The position numbers and the translations under genes are program-made. DNA of 64,000 bases, from positions 1,612,001 to 1,676,000 of the forward strand of contig NZ_CP059675.1 in assembly GCF_014069575.1 (NCBI RefSeq), given 5' to 3'. The stretch comes from Schaalia sp. JY-X169 (GTDB taxonomy: Bacteria; Actinomycetota; Actinomycetes; Actinomycetales; Actinomycetaceae). Each line of letters begins with the position of its first letter. Position 1 is the stretch's first letter. Shown here piece by piece: positions 8,328 through 17,646 of the stretch. Under the pieces are notes generated by a model, which was given only the letters and a program-made list of their open reading frames with translations, ran no database searches and was not told where the DNA came from.

Positions 8328-9068
8328 TCAGTCCACGATGCTTGCAAATGGGAGTGCGCGCAGACGCTGCTCCAACTGCCACTGCACCCACGCCCCCGAC
8401 ACATCCAATGCCTCGCCCCAGTGCTCACTTTCCTGTGCGAGGGCGGACTGCCAATCAGCCCGGAGCAGCATGTCCATGAGTCTGAGCGCACCGGGTTCAA
8501 CACGTAGTGCATCCGCGCTTGCGCAGTCGTCACAGACACTGCCGCCACTGGTTGCCGAGAAGTGTGAATACCACCCTTGGGTATCGCACTGGGCACACCT
8601 GTCCAGGGTCGGCTGCCATCCTTCAATGGTTGCAAGCCGCAGCAAGTACGACGCTGCGACTAGGGCCGGCGGTTTGGTTCCGGAAGCCATGGCGTGCAGG
8701 GCGCCGTGAAGCAGGGCGAACTGCTCCGGTGACGGCAGCTCTTGCCCCTCAGTTATTCGCTGAGCCGCCTCCACAATGAGCTTCGCATTCGTGAAACTTC
8801 CGTAACTCTGAGCGATGTCCACCGAGTACGCACTGATCGTCTCCGCCTGCGTCAGGGTGGCAAGCTCACTGCGGCCTCGATAAAACTGAACATCGACAAG
8901 GTTGAAGGATTGCAGCCGCGCCCCAAACTTAGAGGAAGTGCGCCGGATTCCCTTAGCAACAACCCGGAACTGCCCGCTCTTCTCCCCCAGCATCACCAGG
9001 ATTCGGTCTGCTTCTCCCAGTTTGTAGGCACGTAAAACGAACGCCCTATCACGGAAAGTTCGCTGCAT
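8328..9068 (-). CDS. recO: DNA repair protein RecO
   Basis: RecO loads RecA onto SSB-covered single strands with RecR and anneals DNA in recombinational repair. The 246-residue protein has the N-terminal OB-fold start (DRAFVLRAYKLGEADRILVM) and a four-Cys zinc site at residues 158, 161, 179 and 182 (RCAQC and VCDDC). Length and order are normal. It begins directly next to the end of leuA and is followed, after a 90-base gap, by the C69 dipeptidase gene on the same strand. Confidence 0.93.
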   Translation of the reverse strand: MQRTFRDRAFVLRAYKLGEADRILVMLGEKSGQFRVVAKGIRRTSSKFGARLQSFNLVDVQFYRGRSELATLTQAETISAYSVDIAQSYGSFTNAKLIVEAAQRITEGQELPSPEQFALLHGALHAMASGTKPPALVAASYLLRLATIEGWQPTLDRCAQCDTQGWYSHFSATSGGSVCDDCASADALRVEPGALRLMDMLLRADWQSALAQESEHWGEALDVSGAWVQWQLEQRLRALPFASIVD

Positions 9069-10811
9069 TCAGCGCAGGGCCCGGTTCAGCGCCGAGATGA
9101 TTGCCTTGTACGACGCCCGAGCAATGGACGAGTCAATGCCGACACCCCACACCGTGCGGCCATCAACGATTGCCTCAATGTATGCAGCGGCGTTCGCACC
9201 ATGGCCGGAACTCATCGCGTGCTCTGAGTAATCAAGGATCCTCAGGTCATGCCCGAGGTCCTCAAGCCCCTTCACGAATGCGTCAACGGGTCCGTTACCC
9301 GTTGACTTCATGATCAGCTGGCTTCCCCGATCAAACAGTTCAGCCTGCAACTGAGCCCCGGAGTCATCCGAAGTCACTGAGGAACGTCCGAGGACAAATC
9401 TCCCCCACGGCTCTAAGTTCTCTGCCGCATCATTGGGCAGGTAGGCATCCGCGAAGAACTGCCACAACGTCGCGGCGTCAATCTCGCCGCCCCTCTCCTC
9501 AGTTTCAGCCTGGACGATTCGTGAAAACTCGATCTGCAGGCGCCGCGGCAACTCCAGGGAATGCGCGGACGACATAAGGAAGGCGACGCCACCCTTCCCG
9601 GACTGCGAGTTCACGCGCACAACGGCCTCGTACGACCGGCCTACGTCATGGGGGTCAACAGGCAAGTAGGGGATCTCCCAGTACACGTCCGAGCCCTGCT
9701 CGTCCACCTTGGCGGCACGGACTGCGAATCCCTTGCGGATTGCGTCCTGGTGCGAACCCGAGAAGGACGTGTACACAAGGTCACCCGCATACGGCGCACG
9801 GTCGTGAACGCCCATACCGGTGCAGTACTCAACGGTTCGCCGGACATCGTCGATGTCCGACAGGTCCACCTGCGGATTGACACCTTGCGTGTAAAGGTTC
9901 AGCGCCAACGTCACGAGGTCGACGTTACCCGTTCGTTCACCGTGGCCGAAAAGGCAGCCTTCCACTCGGTCAGCCCCGGCGAGCATGGCGAGTTCCGCTG
10001 ACGCCACCGCAGTGCCACGGTCGTTGTGTGGGTGCACGGACAGCGTGATGAACTCGCGCCGCGACAGGTTAGTCGACATCCACTCCACCTGGTCCGCGTA
10101 GACGTTCGGTGTGGAACGTTCGATGGTTGCGGGTAGGTTCAGAATGATCTCCCGGTCAGGTCCCGGCTGCCAGACATCCATGACGGCCTCGCAGATGTCG
10201 AGGGCGAACTGCGGTTCAGTGTCAATGAAGATCTCCGGAGAGTACTCGTAGCCGAACACTGTCTGGTCGCCAAGAATCTTCTCAGCTGCAGCCATGACGT
10301 GCCGCGTTCCCTCAACCGCAAGCGCTATGGTTTCTTCCTTGCTATTGCGGAAGACCACGTCGCGGAACATGGGTGATGTCGCATTGTAGAGGTGCACGGT
10401 TGCGCGCTTCAGACCAACTAGGGATTCCACCGTTCTGGTGATGATTTCCGGGCGCGATTGGGTGAGGACGGAAACTGTCACATCGTCGGGGACTGCGCCC
10501 GTCTCCACCAGGGAGCGAACAAAGTCAAAGTCCGTCTGGGATGCTGCGGGGAACCCAATCTCGATTTCTTTGTAACCCATGCGTACCAGCAGGTCGAACA
10601 TGAGACGTTTACGCGCTGGGTCCATCGGCTCCACCAAAGACTGGTTACCGTCACGCAGGTCGGTGGTGAGCCAGCGGGGAGCCTTAACAATCTGCTTTTC
10701 CGGCCACTTCCGGTAGGTGAGGTGGGGAGGATTGGTCTGGAGGAATGGCCGGTACTTCGCAACCGGCATGGAAGAGTTTTGCTGTAAGTTAGCGGGACCG
10801 TTTGTGATCAT
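9069..10811 (-). CDS. leuA: 2-isopropylmalate synthase (type 2, actinobacterial)
   Basis: Catalyses the first committed step of leucine biosynthesis, condensing acetyl-CoA with 2-ketoisovalerate. The TIM-barrel domain shows LTTDLRDGNQSLVEP near residue 48 and the metal-binding HPHNDRGTA. The C-terminal 120 residues correspond to the Leu-sensing LeuA dimer domain (IMKSTGNGPVDAFVKG). At 580 residues it is the long form typical of actinobacteria. An aaagg lies 7 bases before the ATG. A leader peptide and hairpin upstream suggest leucine-dependent attenuation. The other leu genes are not in the window. Confidence 0.95.
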   Translation of the reverse strand: MITNGPANLQQNSSMPVAKYRPFLQTNPPHLTYRKWPEKQIVKAPRWLTTDLRDGNQSLVEPMDPARKRLMFDLLVRMGYKEIEIGFPAASQTDFDFVRSLVETGAVPDDVTVSVLTQSRPEIITRTVESLVGLKRATVHLYNATSPMFRDVVFRNSKEETIALAVEGTRHVMAAAEKILGDQTVFGYEYSPEIFIDTEPQFALDICEAVMDVWQPGPDREIILNLPATIERSTPNVYADQVEWMSTNLSRREFITLSVHPHNDRGTAVASAELAMLAGADRVEGCLFGHGERTGNVDLVTLALNLYTQGVNPQVDLSDIDDVRRTVEYCTGMGVHDRAPYAGDLVYTSFSGSHQDAIRKGFAVRAAKVDEQGSDVYWEIPYLPVDPHDVGRSYEAVVRVNSQSGKGGVAFLMSSAHSLELPRRLQIEFSRIVQAETEERGGEIDAATLWQFFADAYLPNDAAENLEPWGRFVLGRSSVTSDDSGAQLQAELFDRGSQLIMKSTGNGPVDAFVKGLEDLGHDLRILDYSEHAMSSGHGANAAAYIEAIVDGRTVWGVGIDSSIARASYKAIISALNRALR

Positions 10812-10852
10812 TTGTCTGCCTTTGTATCCGTTGCTGACCGGAACGCCAAACT

Positions 10853-10892
10853 CCGCGGTGTGCCTTCCGATCTGGATCAGGCTTCACCGCGG
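10853..10892 (-). promoter_or_regulatory. leuA leader hairpin (attenuator candidate)
   Basis: On the leuA transcript, CCGCGGTG pairs perfectly with CACCGCGG, enclosing GCC(T)/(A)GGC pairs and a GATC-CA-GATC apex. The 5' arm lies inside the last codons of the leucine-rich leader peptide and the 3' arm 42 bases before the leuA start. A ribosome stalled at the Leu codons or completing the leader would therefore affect folding. No U-tract follows, so control could be by translation, Rho or a pseudoknot rather than an intrinsic terminator. Confidence 0.6.
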
Positions 10893-10915
10893 CAGCTAAG
10901 TAGCAGGCTAGTCAC
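10877..10915 (-). CDS. leuA leader peptide, 12 aa (MTSLLLSCRGEA)
   Basis: A 12-codon frame with GTG start and TGA stop, 65 bases before leuA. It has three consecutive Leu codons (CTG CTA CTT), one of them the usually rare CTA. An upstream ggaggg is about 15 bases away, which is long; initiation at the in-frame ATT nearer to it cannot be excluded. Leucine-codon leaders upstream of leuA are an established control device in actinobacteria. Too short to prove by coding statistics; the case rests on the Leu run plus the overlapping hairpin. Confidence 0.6.
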   Translation of the reverse strand: MTSLLLSCRGEA

Positions 10916-10961
10916 GATCGCAATCTACAACCCTCCGTATTGTTTCCGCAACCAACATTCA

Positions 10962-12197
10962 TCATTTGGCCCTCCACCAACTGCTGATCGTGGCCGTGAA
11001 GTCTGTAACCGGGTCAGATGAAAGGATCACCAGCATGATGGTTGCCACCCCGACGTGGGCAACCCCGGTTGAAGCATTCACCACAAAGTCTGCTTGGAAC
11101 CACGCGACTAGGTGAACGAGGACGTCTACGCCGAAGAGCACCATTAGGAGCCATCGGGCTGGTGCCATCCCGTAGTAAAGGGCTGGCCAGAGTAGAACTA
11201 GGACTCCGATGGAAACCCAGGAAAGCGCCGGACTGATAGTTGTTCCCGCAACGAGGTCGCGCGCGGTGAGCATTATCGAAACCATGATGAAGAAGGTGGC
11301 GACGTAAATGGTTGCCGGCCGCTTGGTCTGCGCCAGTTTCTGCTTCAACGTCTTTGCTGCTGGCGGCTTGGCAGTACTCAGATGCACCTGCGGGATTGAG
11401 GCGGGCAAGGTCTCTACATCGACGATGGGAAGATTCCCATCGGTGTGAACCATGTCGCCGCCGCCATTGCGTGCGTGGAATGCGGTAGAGAACTTCTCAA
11501 TCCACGTGACTTTGAGGCCCGGATCGACGCCCTTCAACGAGGAGATCGTGAAGTCACGTTCCTTGTCGATATCACCTGAGATCGCGTGCGTAACCTGCAA
11601 TGTGAATGAAGACAGGCGCACTCCTGTATCAAAAGCTGCTCCGGCGAGCCAGTCAACTTCAGTTCCACCTGGCAGGGGCCAGTGCGGAGGACACTTCCAA
11701 AAACGGATGTGGTGGCGCTGGTTTGCGCTGCCGCCAACCTCTTTCTGGTAGGCAAAGTCTTGCTTTCGACCGAACAGGAAGAGAGGCGATATGGGCGCGT
11801 CAGGGTCCGGCGAACGAGTCAACACGGAGCGGATAATCCCCAGCGCTGAACCCAGTGTGATCGGGGTTGCCAGCGTCCAGCCCGCGGCCTGCATTGCGCT
11901 GTGAATGTTATCTTCGGGACCATCCCACGCCATGTTGACAACGTCGCCAAGCAGACCTGAACTCGTCCTCGCCCTCCCGATGAAGTAGTCGGGTAGAAAC
12001 ACTGCCGTCATGAGCTTGTAGAGGCGGGGAAGGAACACGTAGGCAATCACAGCCCACGCAACCACCGCATACACCGCGATTTCCCATTGCAATCCGCGCG
12101 TGTCTACGACCGCTAGCACTACCAGCCACAGCGCTGCAAAACCGGCAAAGAGGAAGAAGAAGGTGTTGACGTATGTGACCAGTTTCTTGCGTAACAC
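10962..12197 (-). CDS. LssY C-terminal domain membrane protein
   Basis: A 411-residue protein with two N-terminal membrane segments (around residues 10-30 and 40-58), a soluble middle region and three or four C-terminal membrane segments. The soluble part carries the LssY_C signature: RHHIRFWKCP, then VDWLAGAAFDTGVRLSSFT and AISGDIDKERDFTISSL. Family function is not established; fusions elsewhere link it to lipid phosphatase-like proteins. The GTG start shares one base with the era stop (TAGTG), so it is the last gene of the era operon. Confidence 0.75.
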   Translation of the reverse strand: MLRKKLVTYVNTFFFLFAGFAALWLVVLAVVDTRGLQWEIAVYAVVAWAVIAYVFLPRLYKLMTAVFLPDYFIGRARTSSGLLGDVVNMAWDGPEDNIHSAMQAAGWTLATPITLGSALGIIRSVLTRSPDPDAPISPLFLFGRKQDFAYQKEVGGSANQRHHIRFWKCPPHWPLPGGTEVDWLAGAAFDTGVRLSSFTLQVTHAISGDIDKERDFTISSLKGVDPGLKVTWIEKFSTAFHARNGGGDMVHTDGNLPIVDVETLPASIPQVHLSTAKPPAAKTLKQKLAQTKRPATIYVATFFIMVSIMLTARDLVAGTTISPALSWVSIGVLVLLWPALYYGMAPARWLLMVLFGVDVLVHLVAWFQADFVVNASTGVAHVGVATIMLVILSSDPVTDFTATISSWWRAK

Positions 12198-13084
12198 TAG
12201 AAACCGAACCTCTGGAGAATCTTCGGGTCTGTCTGCCAGTTCTTCGCAACCGTAACGTGAATGTGCAGGTAGATTCGACGCCCCAGCAGGGCCTCTATTT
12301 CCTTGCGTGCCGTCGTCCCAATTTGCTTGAGACGGGACCCACCCTTACCAATAATGATTGCCTTCTGACTGTCCCGTTCCACGTAAATCGTGACGTGAAC
12401 ATCCAGGACACCCGCCTTTTTCCGTTCGATCATCTCCGTTACCTGGACGGCCACGGAGTGCGGCAGTTCGTGGTGCACACCTTCGAGGGCGGCTTCACGG
12501 ACAAACTCGGAAATTAGGGTCTCTTCCGTCTCCTCGGTGATCTCATCTTCGGGATAGAGCGGCGGTGAAACGGGCATTTCAGAAACCAGCACCTCGGTGA
12601 GACGATCCATGTTCTCTCCGGTCTTGGCACTAACCGGGACGATTGCCGACCACGAGTCCAGCTCACTTACGGCCAGCAGGTGCTCTGCAAGCCTGTCCTT
12701 GCTGACCTGGTCGATCTTGGTGACCACAGCGATCTTGGTTGCCCCGCCGCGAGTCGCCTCACTTGTGATAAACCGGTCGCCTGGACCAACCTTTTGGTCT
12801 GCGGGAAAACACACCACCACGGCATCAACGTCGATAAGCGCCTCTTGCACCATTTCGTTGAGGCGTCGGCCAAGAAGTGTCCGAGGACGGTGAAACCCGG
12901 GGGTATCAACCACAACAAGTTGCCCGTCTGGGGCCTGCACAATGCCACGAATGTTATGGCGTGTCGTCTCCGGCCTCATTGAGGTGATGGCGACTTTGTG
13001 CCCCACAAGCGCGTTGGTCAGCGTTGACTTTCCCACGTTGGGACGCCCCACGATCGCAACAAAACCTGCCCGGAACTCGCTCAT
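12197..13084 (-). CDS. era: GTPase Era
   Basis: Era binds the 3' end of 16S rRNA and helps assemble the small ribosomal subunit. The G-domain motifs are G1 GRPNVGKST, G3 DTPG in VVVDTPGFHRPR, and G4 TKID. The C-terminal KH domain has IIIGKGGSRLKQIGTTARKE. The start is set at ATG 13084 (MSEFRAGFVAIVG) because gaaggggaag precedes it closely; GTG 13102 would add six residues. Position after ybeY and corB matches the common phoH-ybeY-corC-era order. Confidence 0.95.
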   Translation of the reverse strand: MSEFRAGFVAIVGRPNVGKSTLTNALVGHKVAITSMRPETTRHNIRGIVQAPDGQLVVVDTPGFHRPRTLLGRRLNEMVQEALIDVDAVVVCFPADQKVGPGDRFITSEATRGGATKIAVVTKIDQVSKDRLAEHLLAVSELDSWSAIVPVSAKTGENMDRLTEVLVSEMPVSPPLYPEDEITEETEETLISEFVREAALEGVHHELPHSVAVQVTEMIERKKAGVLDVHVTIYVERDSQKAIIIGKGGSRLKQIGTTARKEIEALLGRRIYLHIHVTVAKNWQTDPKILQRFGF

Positions 13085-13094
13085 TTCTTCCCCT

Positions 13095-14342
13095 TCACCC
13101 ACGCCGCACGTAAACGCTCAAAACCCGCTTGCGCCTGCCGGTCTGTTCACCGGCCTCAATTAGTACACCGTTGACTTCCGCACTGTCACCAGGGAGCGGC
13201 ACTCGACCAATCGCCTTCGTGAGCAGACCGCCGACCGAATACAGCTCGTCCTCGTCAAACTCGACGTCTAAAAGGTCTTCAAGATCGTCGATTGGGTACG
13301 AGGACGGAATCAGCCACACTCCCGGCTCAACCTCTTCGGGGCTACCCACATCAACGTCATGTTCATCCGTCAGTTCGCCAACGAGTTCCTCAAGGATGTC
13401 CTCCGCGGTGACGAGACCCGCAATCCCACCGTACTCGTCAACTACCAACGCGAGGTGCGTGTTGTTCGCCTGCATGACACGCAGTTCATCGTCTGCAAGT
13501 TTCATCTCTGGCACGAATGCCGCCGCGCGCGCAATGTCTCTTACCTCGATGTCCAAAGCATCAGGACCCTTCAGGGAGCGTCGCGCCAAATCCTTCATGT
13601 AAAGGACACCCTGCACCTCATCAAGCGTCTTTCCGATGACCGGCATTCGGGAGAATCCGGAGGTAACGAACAGTTCGAAGGCCGCGTGACCGTCCTCGTC
13701 ACCCTTAATCGTCACCATTTCAGCGCGAGGGACCATTAACTCCCCCACGCGTGTCTGCCCCAACTCAAAGACTGAACGCAGAATCTTGCGGTCCACCTCC
13801 TCGAGCGGGGCTGGTTCACCATCCTCAGACACCTCATCGAGAAGCTCGCGCAACTCATCCACCATCGCCAGTCTTGCTTCTGGCACCACCTCAACGTGGT
13901 CGCGCCTGGTGAGAATGCGCAGCGCCGACTTTGAACCAACCAGAGCCACTTTGACATAGCGGGAACCAGCATTGAGTTGTGTGGAAAAGCCGAGGGCGAG
14001 GAGCTGCACCGCCGCCACAATCGCCAGCGTGACAGCGAGGGTCAACCACCACTTCCAGTCAAGATCCCAAAACTCGTTGACCAGAACAAACGTCAGGGAA
14101 ACGATACCGACGGTCGTCGAGAGGACGCGGGCGGACGCCAGCGACGAACCGACCTCACGCCTCTCACGCACCGCCTGACGTAGAGTGTGCGAGCCTTTAC
14201 GCTGCTGCTCCACCAAGTCCTCTGCATACGCAATGGTCATTCGTGAGATGGCTGTATCGACCGCGGCAAACCACGCCCCCAAAAACAGGGCGAAAACCCC
14301 AAAGATTGCAAGGGAAATCGCAACGGCTGCGGGCAGGTTCAT
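13095..14342 (-). CDS. CNNM/CorB-type hemolysin-family protein with CBS pair
   Basis: A 415-residue membrane protein of the CNNM/CorB family, linked to Mg2+ efflux or homeostasis. It has an N-terminal DUF21 domain with about three or four membrane segments starting [20 protein letters not shown], then two CBS motifs ([15 protein letters not shown] and the block around THLALVDEYGG-like [13 protein letters not shown]), then a CorC_HlyC domain ending VSVYVRRG. The ATG overlaps the ybeY stop by four bases. Transport activity is inferred from the family. Confidence 0.85.
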   Translation of the reverse strand: MNLPAAVAISLAIFGVFALFLGAWFAAVDTAISRMTIAYAEDLVEQQRKGSHTLRQAVRERREVGSSLASARVLSTTVGIVSLTFVLVNEFWDLDWKWWLTLAVTLAIVAAVQLLALGFSTQLNAGSRYVKVALVGSKSALRILTRRDHVEVVPEARLAMVDELRELLDEVSEDGEPAPLEEVDRKILRSVFELGQTRVGELMVPRAEMVTIKGDEDGHAAFELFVTSGFSRMPVIGKTLDEVQGVLYMKDLARRSLKGPDALDIEVRDIARAAAFVPEMKLADDELRVMQANNTHLALVVDEYGGIAGLVTAEDILEELVGELTDEHDVDVGSPEEVEPGVWLIPSSYPIDDLEDLLDVEFDEDELYSVGGLLTKAIGRVPLPGDSAEVNGVLIEAGEQTGRRKRVLSVYVRRG

Positions 14343-14785
14343 CTCTGCGCGAGGAATGTCAGCAGCAGGTGGCGTTGCAACGCAAACATGACCTCTTCAT
14401 CCTCTGGTTCGGCATGATCGTATCCCAGAAGGTGCAGGATCCCGTGGGTTTGCAGCAGGAGCATCTCTTCAACCATTGAATGACCTGCCGCCAGTGCCTG
14501 CTTCTGCGCGACACTTGGGCAAATGCAGATGTCGCCGAGGGCGCCCTGCGGGGTCACCGCATCCGGACGGCCGGGGCGTAGTTCATCCATGGGGAAACTC
14601 ATGACATCCGTGGGGCCTTCTAAGTCCAACCACCGCACGTGCAGGTCGGCCATCGGTTCCTCTTCGATGAAAAGGACTGTTAGCTCCGAGTCTGTTGAAA
14701 CGTGCATTTGTGTCAGGACGTAGTCCGCCAACTCGGCAAACTCAGCCAGGTCGATTTCGTAGTCTGTTTCATTAATTACTGTCAC
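14339..14785 (-). CDS. ybeY: Endoribonuclease / rRNA maturation factor YbeY
   Basis: A metal-dependent RNase that matures the 3' end of 16S rRNA. The zinc motif [18 protein letters not shown] is intact. The start is set at GTG 14785 ([20 protein letters not shown]) because gggag stands 7 bases upstream and homologues begin near this point; ATG 14815 would deepen the overlap with phoH. The result is about 148 residues. It overlaps phoH by 14 bases and corB by four. Confidence 0.9.
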   Translation of the reverse strand: MTVINETDYEIDLAEFAELADYVLTQMHVSTDSELTVLFIEEEPMADLHVRWLDLEGPTDVMSFPMDELRPGRPDAVTPQGALGDICICPSVAQKQALAAGHSMVEEMLLLQTHGILHLLGYDHAEPEDEEVMFALQRHLLLTFLAQR

Positions 14786-15734
14786 GCCCGAGCTCCCAGT
14801 CTTCGTATGCGTCAACTATGTCAGCAACAATCCGCGTCCTCACCACATCCGCGCTGGTGAGATAGCAGAACGCCAATCCTTCAACATTCTTTAGAACCTC
14901 TTCAGCATGCGTCAGCCCCGAGCGTTGTCCGCGCCCAAGATCCACCTGGGTGACGTCACCGGTAACAGCCAGTTTTGACCCCTGACCCAACCTTGTCAGG
15001 AGCATCTTCATTTGCGCTGTTGTCGTATTCTGCGCCTCATCTAAGATGATGAAGGCATCGTTGAGCGTCCGCCCTCGCATGTAAGCAAGTGGCGCAACCT
15101 CAATGGCGCCGGCTTCCATCAAGCGTCGCAGTGCACCCTCTTCGAGAAGGTCTTGGAGCGCGTCATAGAGCGGCCTCAGGTAAGGGTCAATCTTGTCAGT
15201 GAGTGAACCGGGCAGGTAACCCAGGTTTTCCCCGGCCTCGACTGCTGGTCGTGTCAGGATCAGGCGTCGCACCGCTCCGGAAAGTAGGGCTTCAACAGCT
15301 TTTGCCATCGCCAGGTAGGTTTTCCCAGTACCCGCGGGCCCAATACCGAAGGTGATCTGGTGAGACTCCAAATCATCCAGGTATCGCTGCTGACCGGGAG
15401 TTTTCGCACGCACATACTTGCCTCCTGCTGTGAGCAGGGGTTTCGGTCGTTCCGGGTAGCGGAGAATCTGCGCGGCCTCGGCAATGGTTTCGCCGTCAAG
15501 CGGTGCTCCCGCCACGGCTGCAGCAACCATCTCTTCCACGATCCCCGCCACCAGGGGGACCTCATCTGCGGGCCCCTGCAGTTGCACGCTCCTACCAGAA
15601 ACTGACAGCCGCGTTGCTGGGAAACCCTTCTCGAGAAGTCGAAGAAACTGGTCGGAGGTACCCATAACGTCGATGTGATCGACCTCGTCGGGGATCCGAA
15701 TGCTCTGTGACACTAAGTCCATAGCCTCTACCAT
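14772..15734 (-). CDS. phoH: PhoH-like ATPase/RNA helicase
   Basis: A cytoplasmic P-loop protein related to the helicase core of superfamily 1. It has Walker [13 protein letters not shown], Walker [13 protein letters not shown] and the family block [18 protein letters not shown] near the end. The N-terminal part (about residues 20-95) looks like the KH-like region found in this PhoH subgroup. At 320 residues it is a normal length. It lies between rsmE and ybeY, a conserved position that suggests work in RNA metabolism; its exact role is unknown. Confidence 0.92.
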   Translation of the reverse strand: MVEAMDLVSQSIRIPDEVDHIDVMGTSDQFLRLLEKGFPATRLSVSGRSVQLQGPADEVPLVAGIVEEMVAAAVAGAPLDGETIAEAAQILRYPERPKPLLTAGGKYVRAKTPGQQRYLDDLESHQITFGIGPAGTGKTYLAMAKAVEALLSGAVRRLILTRPAVEAGENLGYLPGSLTDKIDPYLRPLYDALQDLLEEGALRRLMEAGAIEVAPLAYMRGRTLNDAFIILDEAQNTTTAQMKMLLTRLGQGSKLAVTGDVTQVDLGRGQRSGLTHAEEVLKNVEGLAFCYLTSADVVRTRIVADIVDAYEDWELGRDSN

Positions 15735-16519
15735 CTGCCAAGTGAGAGGTTCAGCGCAACCAGGGCCGCGGGTCCCGCAGTGGAAGAGCGCATCACCGTG
15801 GAACCGAGCTGGACGATTCTTCCACCCGCGGCGGTCAATGCTTGCAGTTCTTCATCAGTGATGCCGCCTTCGGGTCCAACGATCACTGCGACACTCGGCA
15901 CATCTTTGAGCAGCCCCGCAACAACCTGCGAGTATGGCGCCGAAGCACTCTCATGGCAAATGAGGACGACACCGCCCTCACCAGTGATTCTCCCAACCGT
16001 TGCGGAAAGCTCGCTGGAAGTTTCCATTTGCTCAACCGACGGCACTGTGGAACGTCGAGCCTGCTTGGCTGCGGCAGCCGCGACTCGCTGCCAGCGCTCC
16101 CGGGCAACCTCAGCCTTCTTACCTTCCCAACGCACCACACTCCGTGACGCCGCCCAGGGCACCACGGTGTCAACTCCGACCTCGGTGGCGGCTTCTACTG
16201 CCTGCTCATCCCGCCCCCCTTTTGCTAAGGCTTGAACGAGGACGAGCCGGGGTAAGGACGGCTCCTCAATGGTGACACTCGTGACTTCCACCCTCATTGG
16301 CTCGTCGCGACGGCTCCGAACAACGACACTAGCCCTAGTTCCATGTCCATCGACAAGGTCCAGTTCTTCACCCTCCCGCAGGCGCTGCACCTTCTGGGCG
16401 TGACGCGCCTCGCTCCCTTCAAGGAGTAAGAAAACGCCCGGTGCCGCCGCATCCGCAAGCGCCTGGAGAGCGCCGGAACCCACTCGCACCTCAGGAACTA
16501 AGAAGACAGGGTTGGTCAT
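15728..16519 (-). CDS. rsmE: 16S rRNA (uracil-1498-N3)-methyltransferase
   Basis: Methylates U1498 of 16S rRNA with S-adenosylmethionine. The SPOUT knot motifs are present: VIVGPEGGITDEELQAL, and IVQLGSTVMRSSTAGPAALV near the C-terminus (families usually show LG..ILR.ETA; here VMRSSTA). An N-terminal PUA-like region precedes them. Length of 263 residues is slightly above the usual 245. Start shares one base with the dnaJ stop (TGATG). Confidence 0.9.
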   Translation of the reverse strand: MTNPVFLVPEVRVGSGALQALADAAAPGVFLLLEGSEARHAQKVQRLREGEELDLVDGHGTRASVVVRSRRDEPMRVEVTSVTIEEPSLPRLVLVQALAKGGRDEQAVEAATEVGVDTVVPWAASRSVVRWEGKKAEVARERWQRVAAAAAKQARRSTVPSVEQMETSSELSATVGRITGEGGVVLICHESASAPYSQVVAGLLKDVPSVAVIVGPEGGITDEELQALTAAGGRIVQLGSTVMRSSTAGPAALVALNLSLGRW

Positions 16520-17646
16520 CAGCGCTTTCCGCGCAGCTTGTCGAAGAAGCCGCCCGAACGTGAACCAACTGGCTCCACTCGGCTCTCCCCACGCAGCGCG
16601 GCCAACTGCTCCAAGAGTGAGCGTGATTCAGCATCCAGCTTCCCGGGGACCTCAACTTCAACGTGAACGTGCAAGTCACCGCGCCCGCTGCCACGCAGAC
16701 GCTTTATCCCCAAGCCTTTCAATGTCACCTTCTGGCCCGGTTGAGTACCCGCCGGGATCTCTACCTGCCTCTCCCCATCCAGTGTCTGTAGCGTGAAGAC
16801 TGTTCCCAGTGCGGCAGTGGTCATCGGCACGGTAATGGAGGTGTTGAGGTCGAAACCTAGCCTGGAGAACATGGGGTCCGGAACTTCACGGATCTCAACG
16901 TAAAGATCCCCAGCCTGTGCGCCCTTTGTGCCAGCCTGGCCCTCTCCCCGCAGGCGGATTCGTGTTCCCGTTTCCACTCCTGCTGGGATCTCCACAGAGA
17001 CCGTGCGGCTGGCCTGTACCCGTCCCTCCCCGTGGCATTCCGGGCAGGGCGTGGCGATGGTTTGTCCCTGGCCCTGACACCTAGAGCAGGGCACTGCGAC
17101 CCGCATTTGGCCGAGCAGCGTGTTTTGCAGGCGCGTAACAGATCCGCTCCCTCCACAATCACTGCAGGTGACAGGGGATGTTCCCGGTGCGGCAGCAGTT
17201 CCGTTGCAGGTTGCACACACCATTGCCGAGTCGACCATCACCTCTTTGGTCGTACCAAACACTACGTCCTTGAGGCTGATCTCAATTGCCACCAGGATGT
17301 CTTGGCCGGGGCGTCCCCGTTGCGGCTGTCCGCCGAAAGAGCTCGCGCCACCGAAGGCTCCCGCCCCACCGAACATCGTCTCGAAGATGTCTTGGAACGT
17401 GCCCTCGAACCCGCCGTATCCTGCAGAGCCGTTCCCCATTCCGGGCCCGCCACCCAGGTCATAGCGCTGACGCTTCTGAGGATCGGATAGCACCTCATAC
17501 GCCATGGAGACCATCTTGAAGTCTTCCTCTGACTCGGGTCCTGCATAGTCAGGGTGCAGCTCACGGGCCTTCTTGCGGTATGCGCGGCGAATCTCCTCGG
17601 TTGTCGCAGTGCGACTAACCCCCAGCAGCTCGTAATAGTCCTTCAC
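16519..17646 (-). CDS. dnaJ: Chaperone DnaJ
   Basis: Hsp40 co-chaperone that delivers clients to DnaK and stimulates its ATPase. Domains in order: a J domain with HPD in RELHPDYAG (about residues 35-40), a Gly/Phe-rich linker (residues 67-105), four zinc-binding CxxCxG-type repeats (CATCNGT, CSDCGGS, CSRCQGQ, CPECHGE), then two C-terminal substrate-binding domains. GTG start overlapping hrcA by four bases. Pairing with hrcA marks it as the second dnaJ common in actinobacteria; dnaK and grpE are not in the window. Confidence 0.95.
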   Translation of the reverse strand: MKDYYELLGVSRTATTEEIRRAYRKKARELHPDYAGPESEEDFKMVSMAYEVLSDPQKRQRYDLGGGPGMGNGSAGYGGFEGTFQDIFETMFGGAGAFGGASSFGGQPQRGRPGQDILVAIEISLKDVVFGTTKEVMVDSAMVCATCNGTAAAPGTSPVTCSDCGGSGSVTRLQNTLLGQMRVAVPCSRCQGQGQTIATPCPECHGEGRVQASRTVSVEIPAGVETGTRIRLRGEGQAGTKGAQAGDLYVEIREVPDPMFSRLGFDLNTSITVPMTTAALGTVFTLQTLDGERQVEIPAGTQPGQKVTLKGLGIKRLRGSGRGDLHVHVEVEVPGKLDAESRSLLEQLAALRGESRVEPVGSRSGGFFDKLRGKR

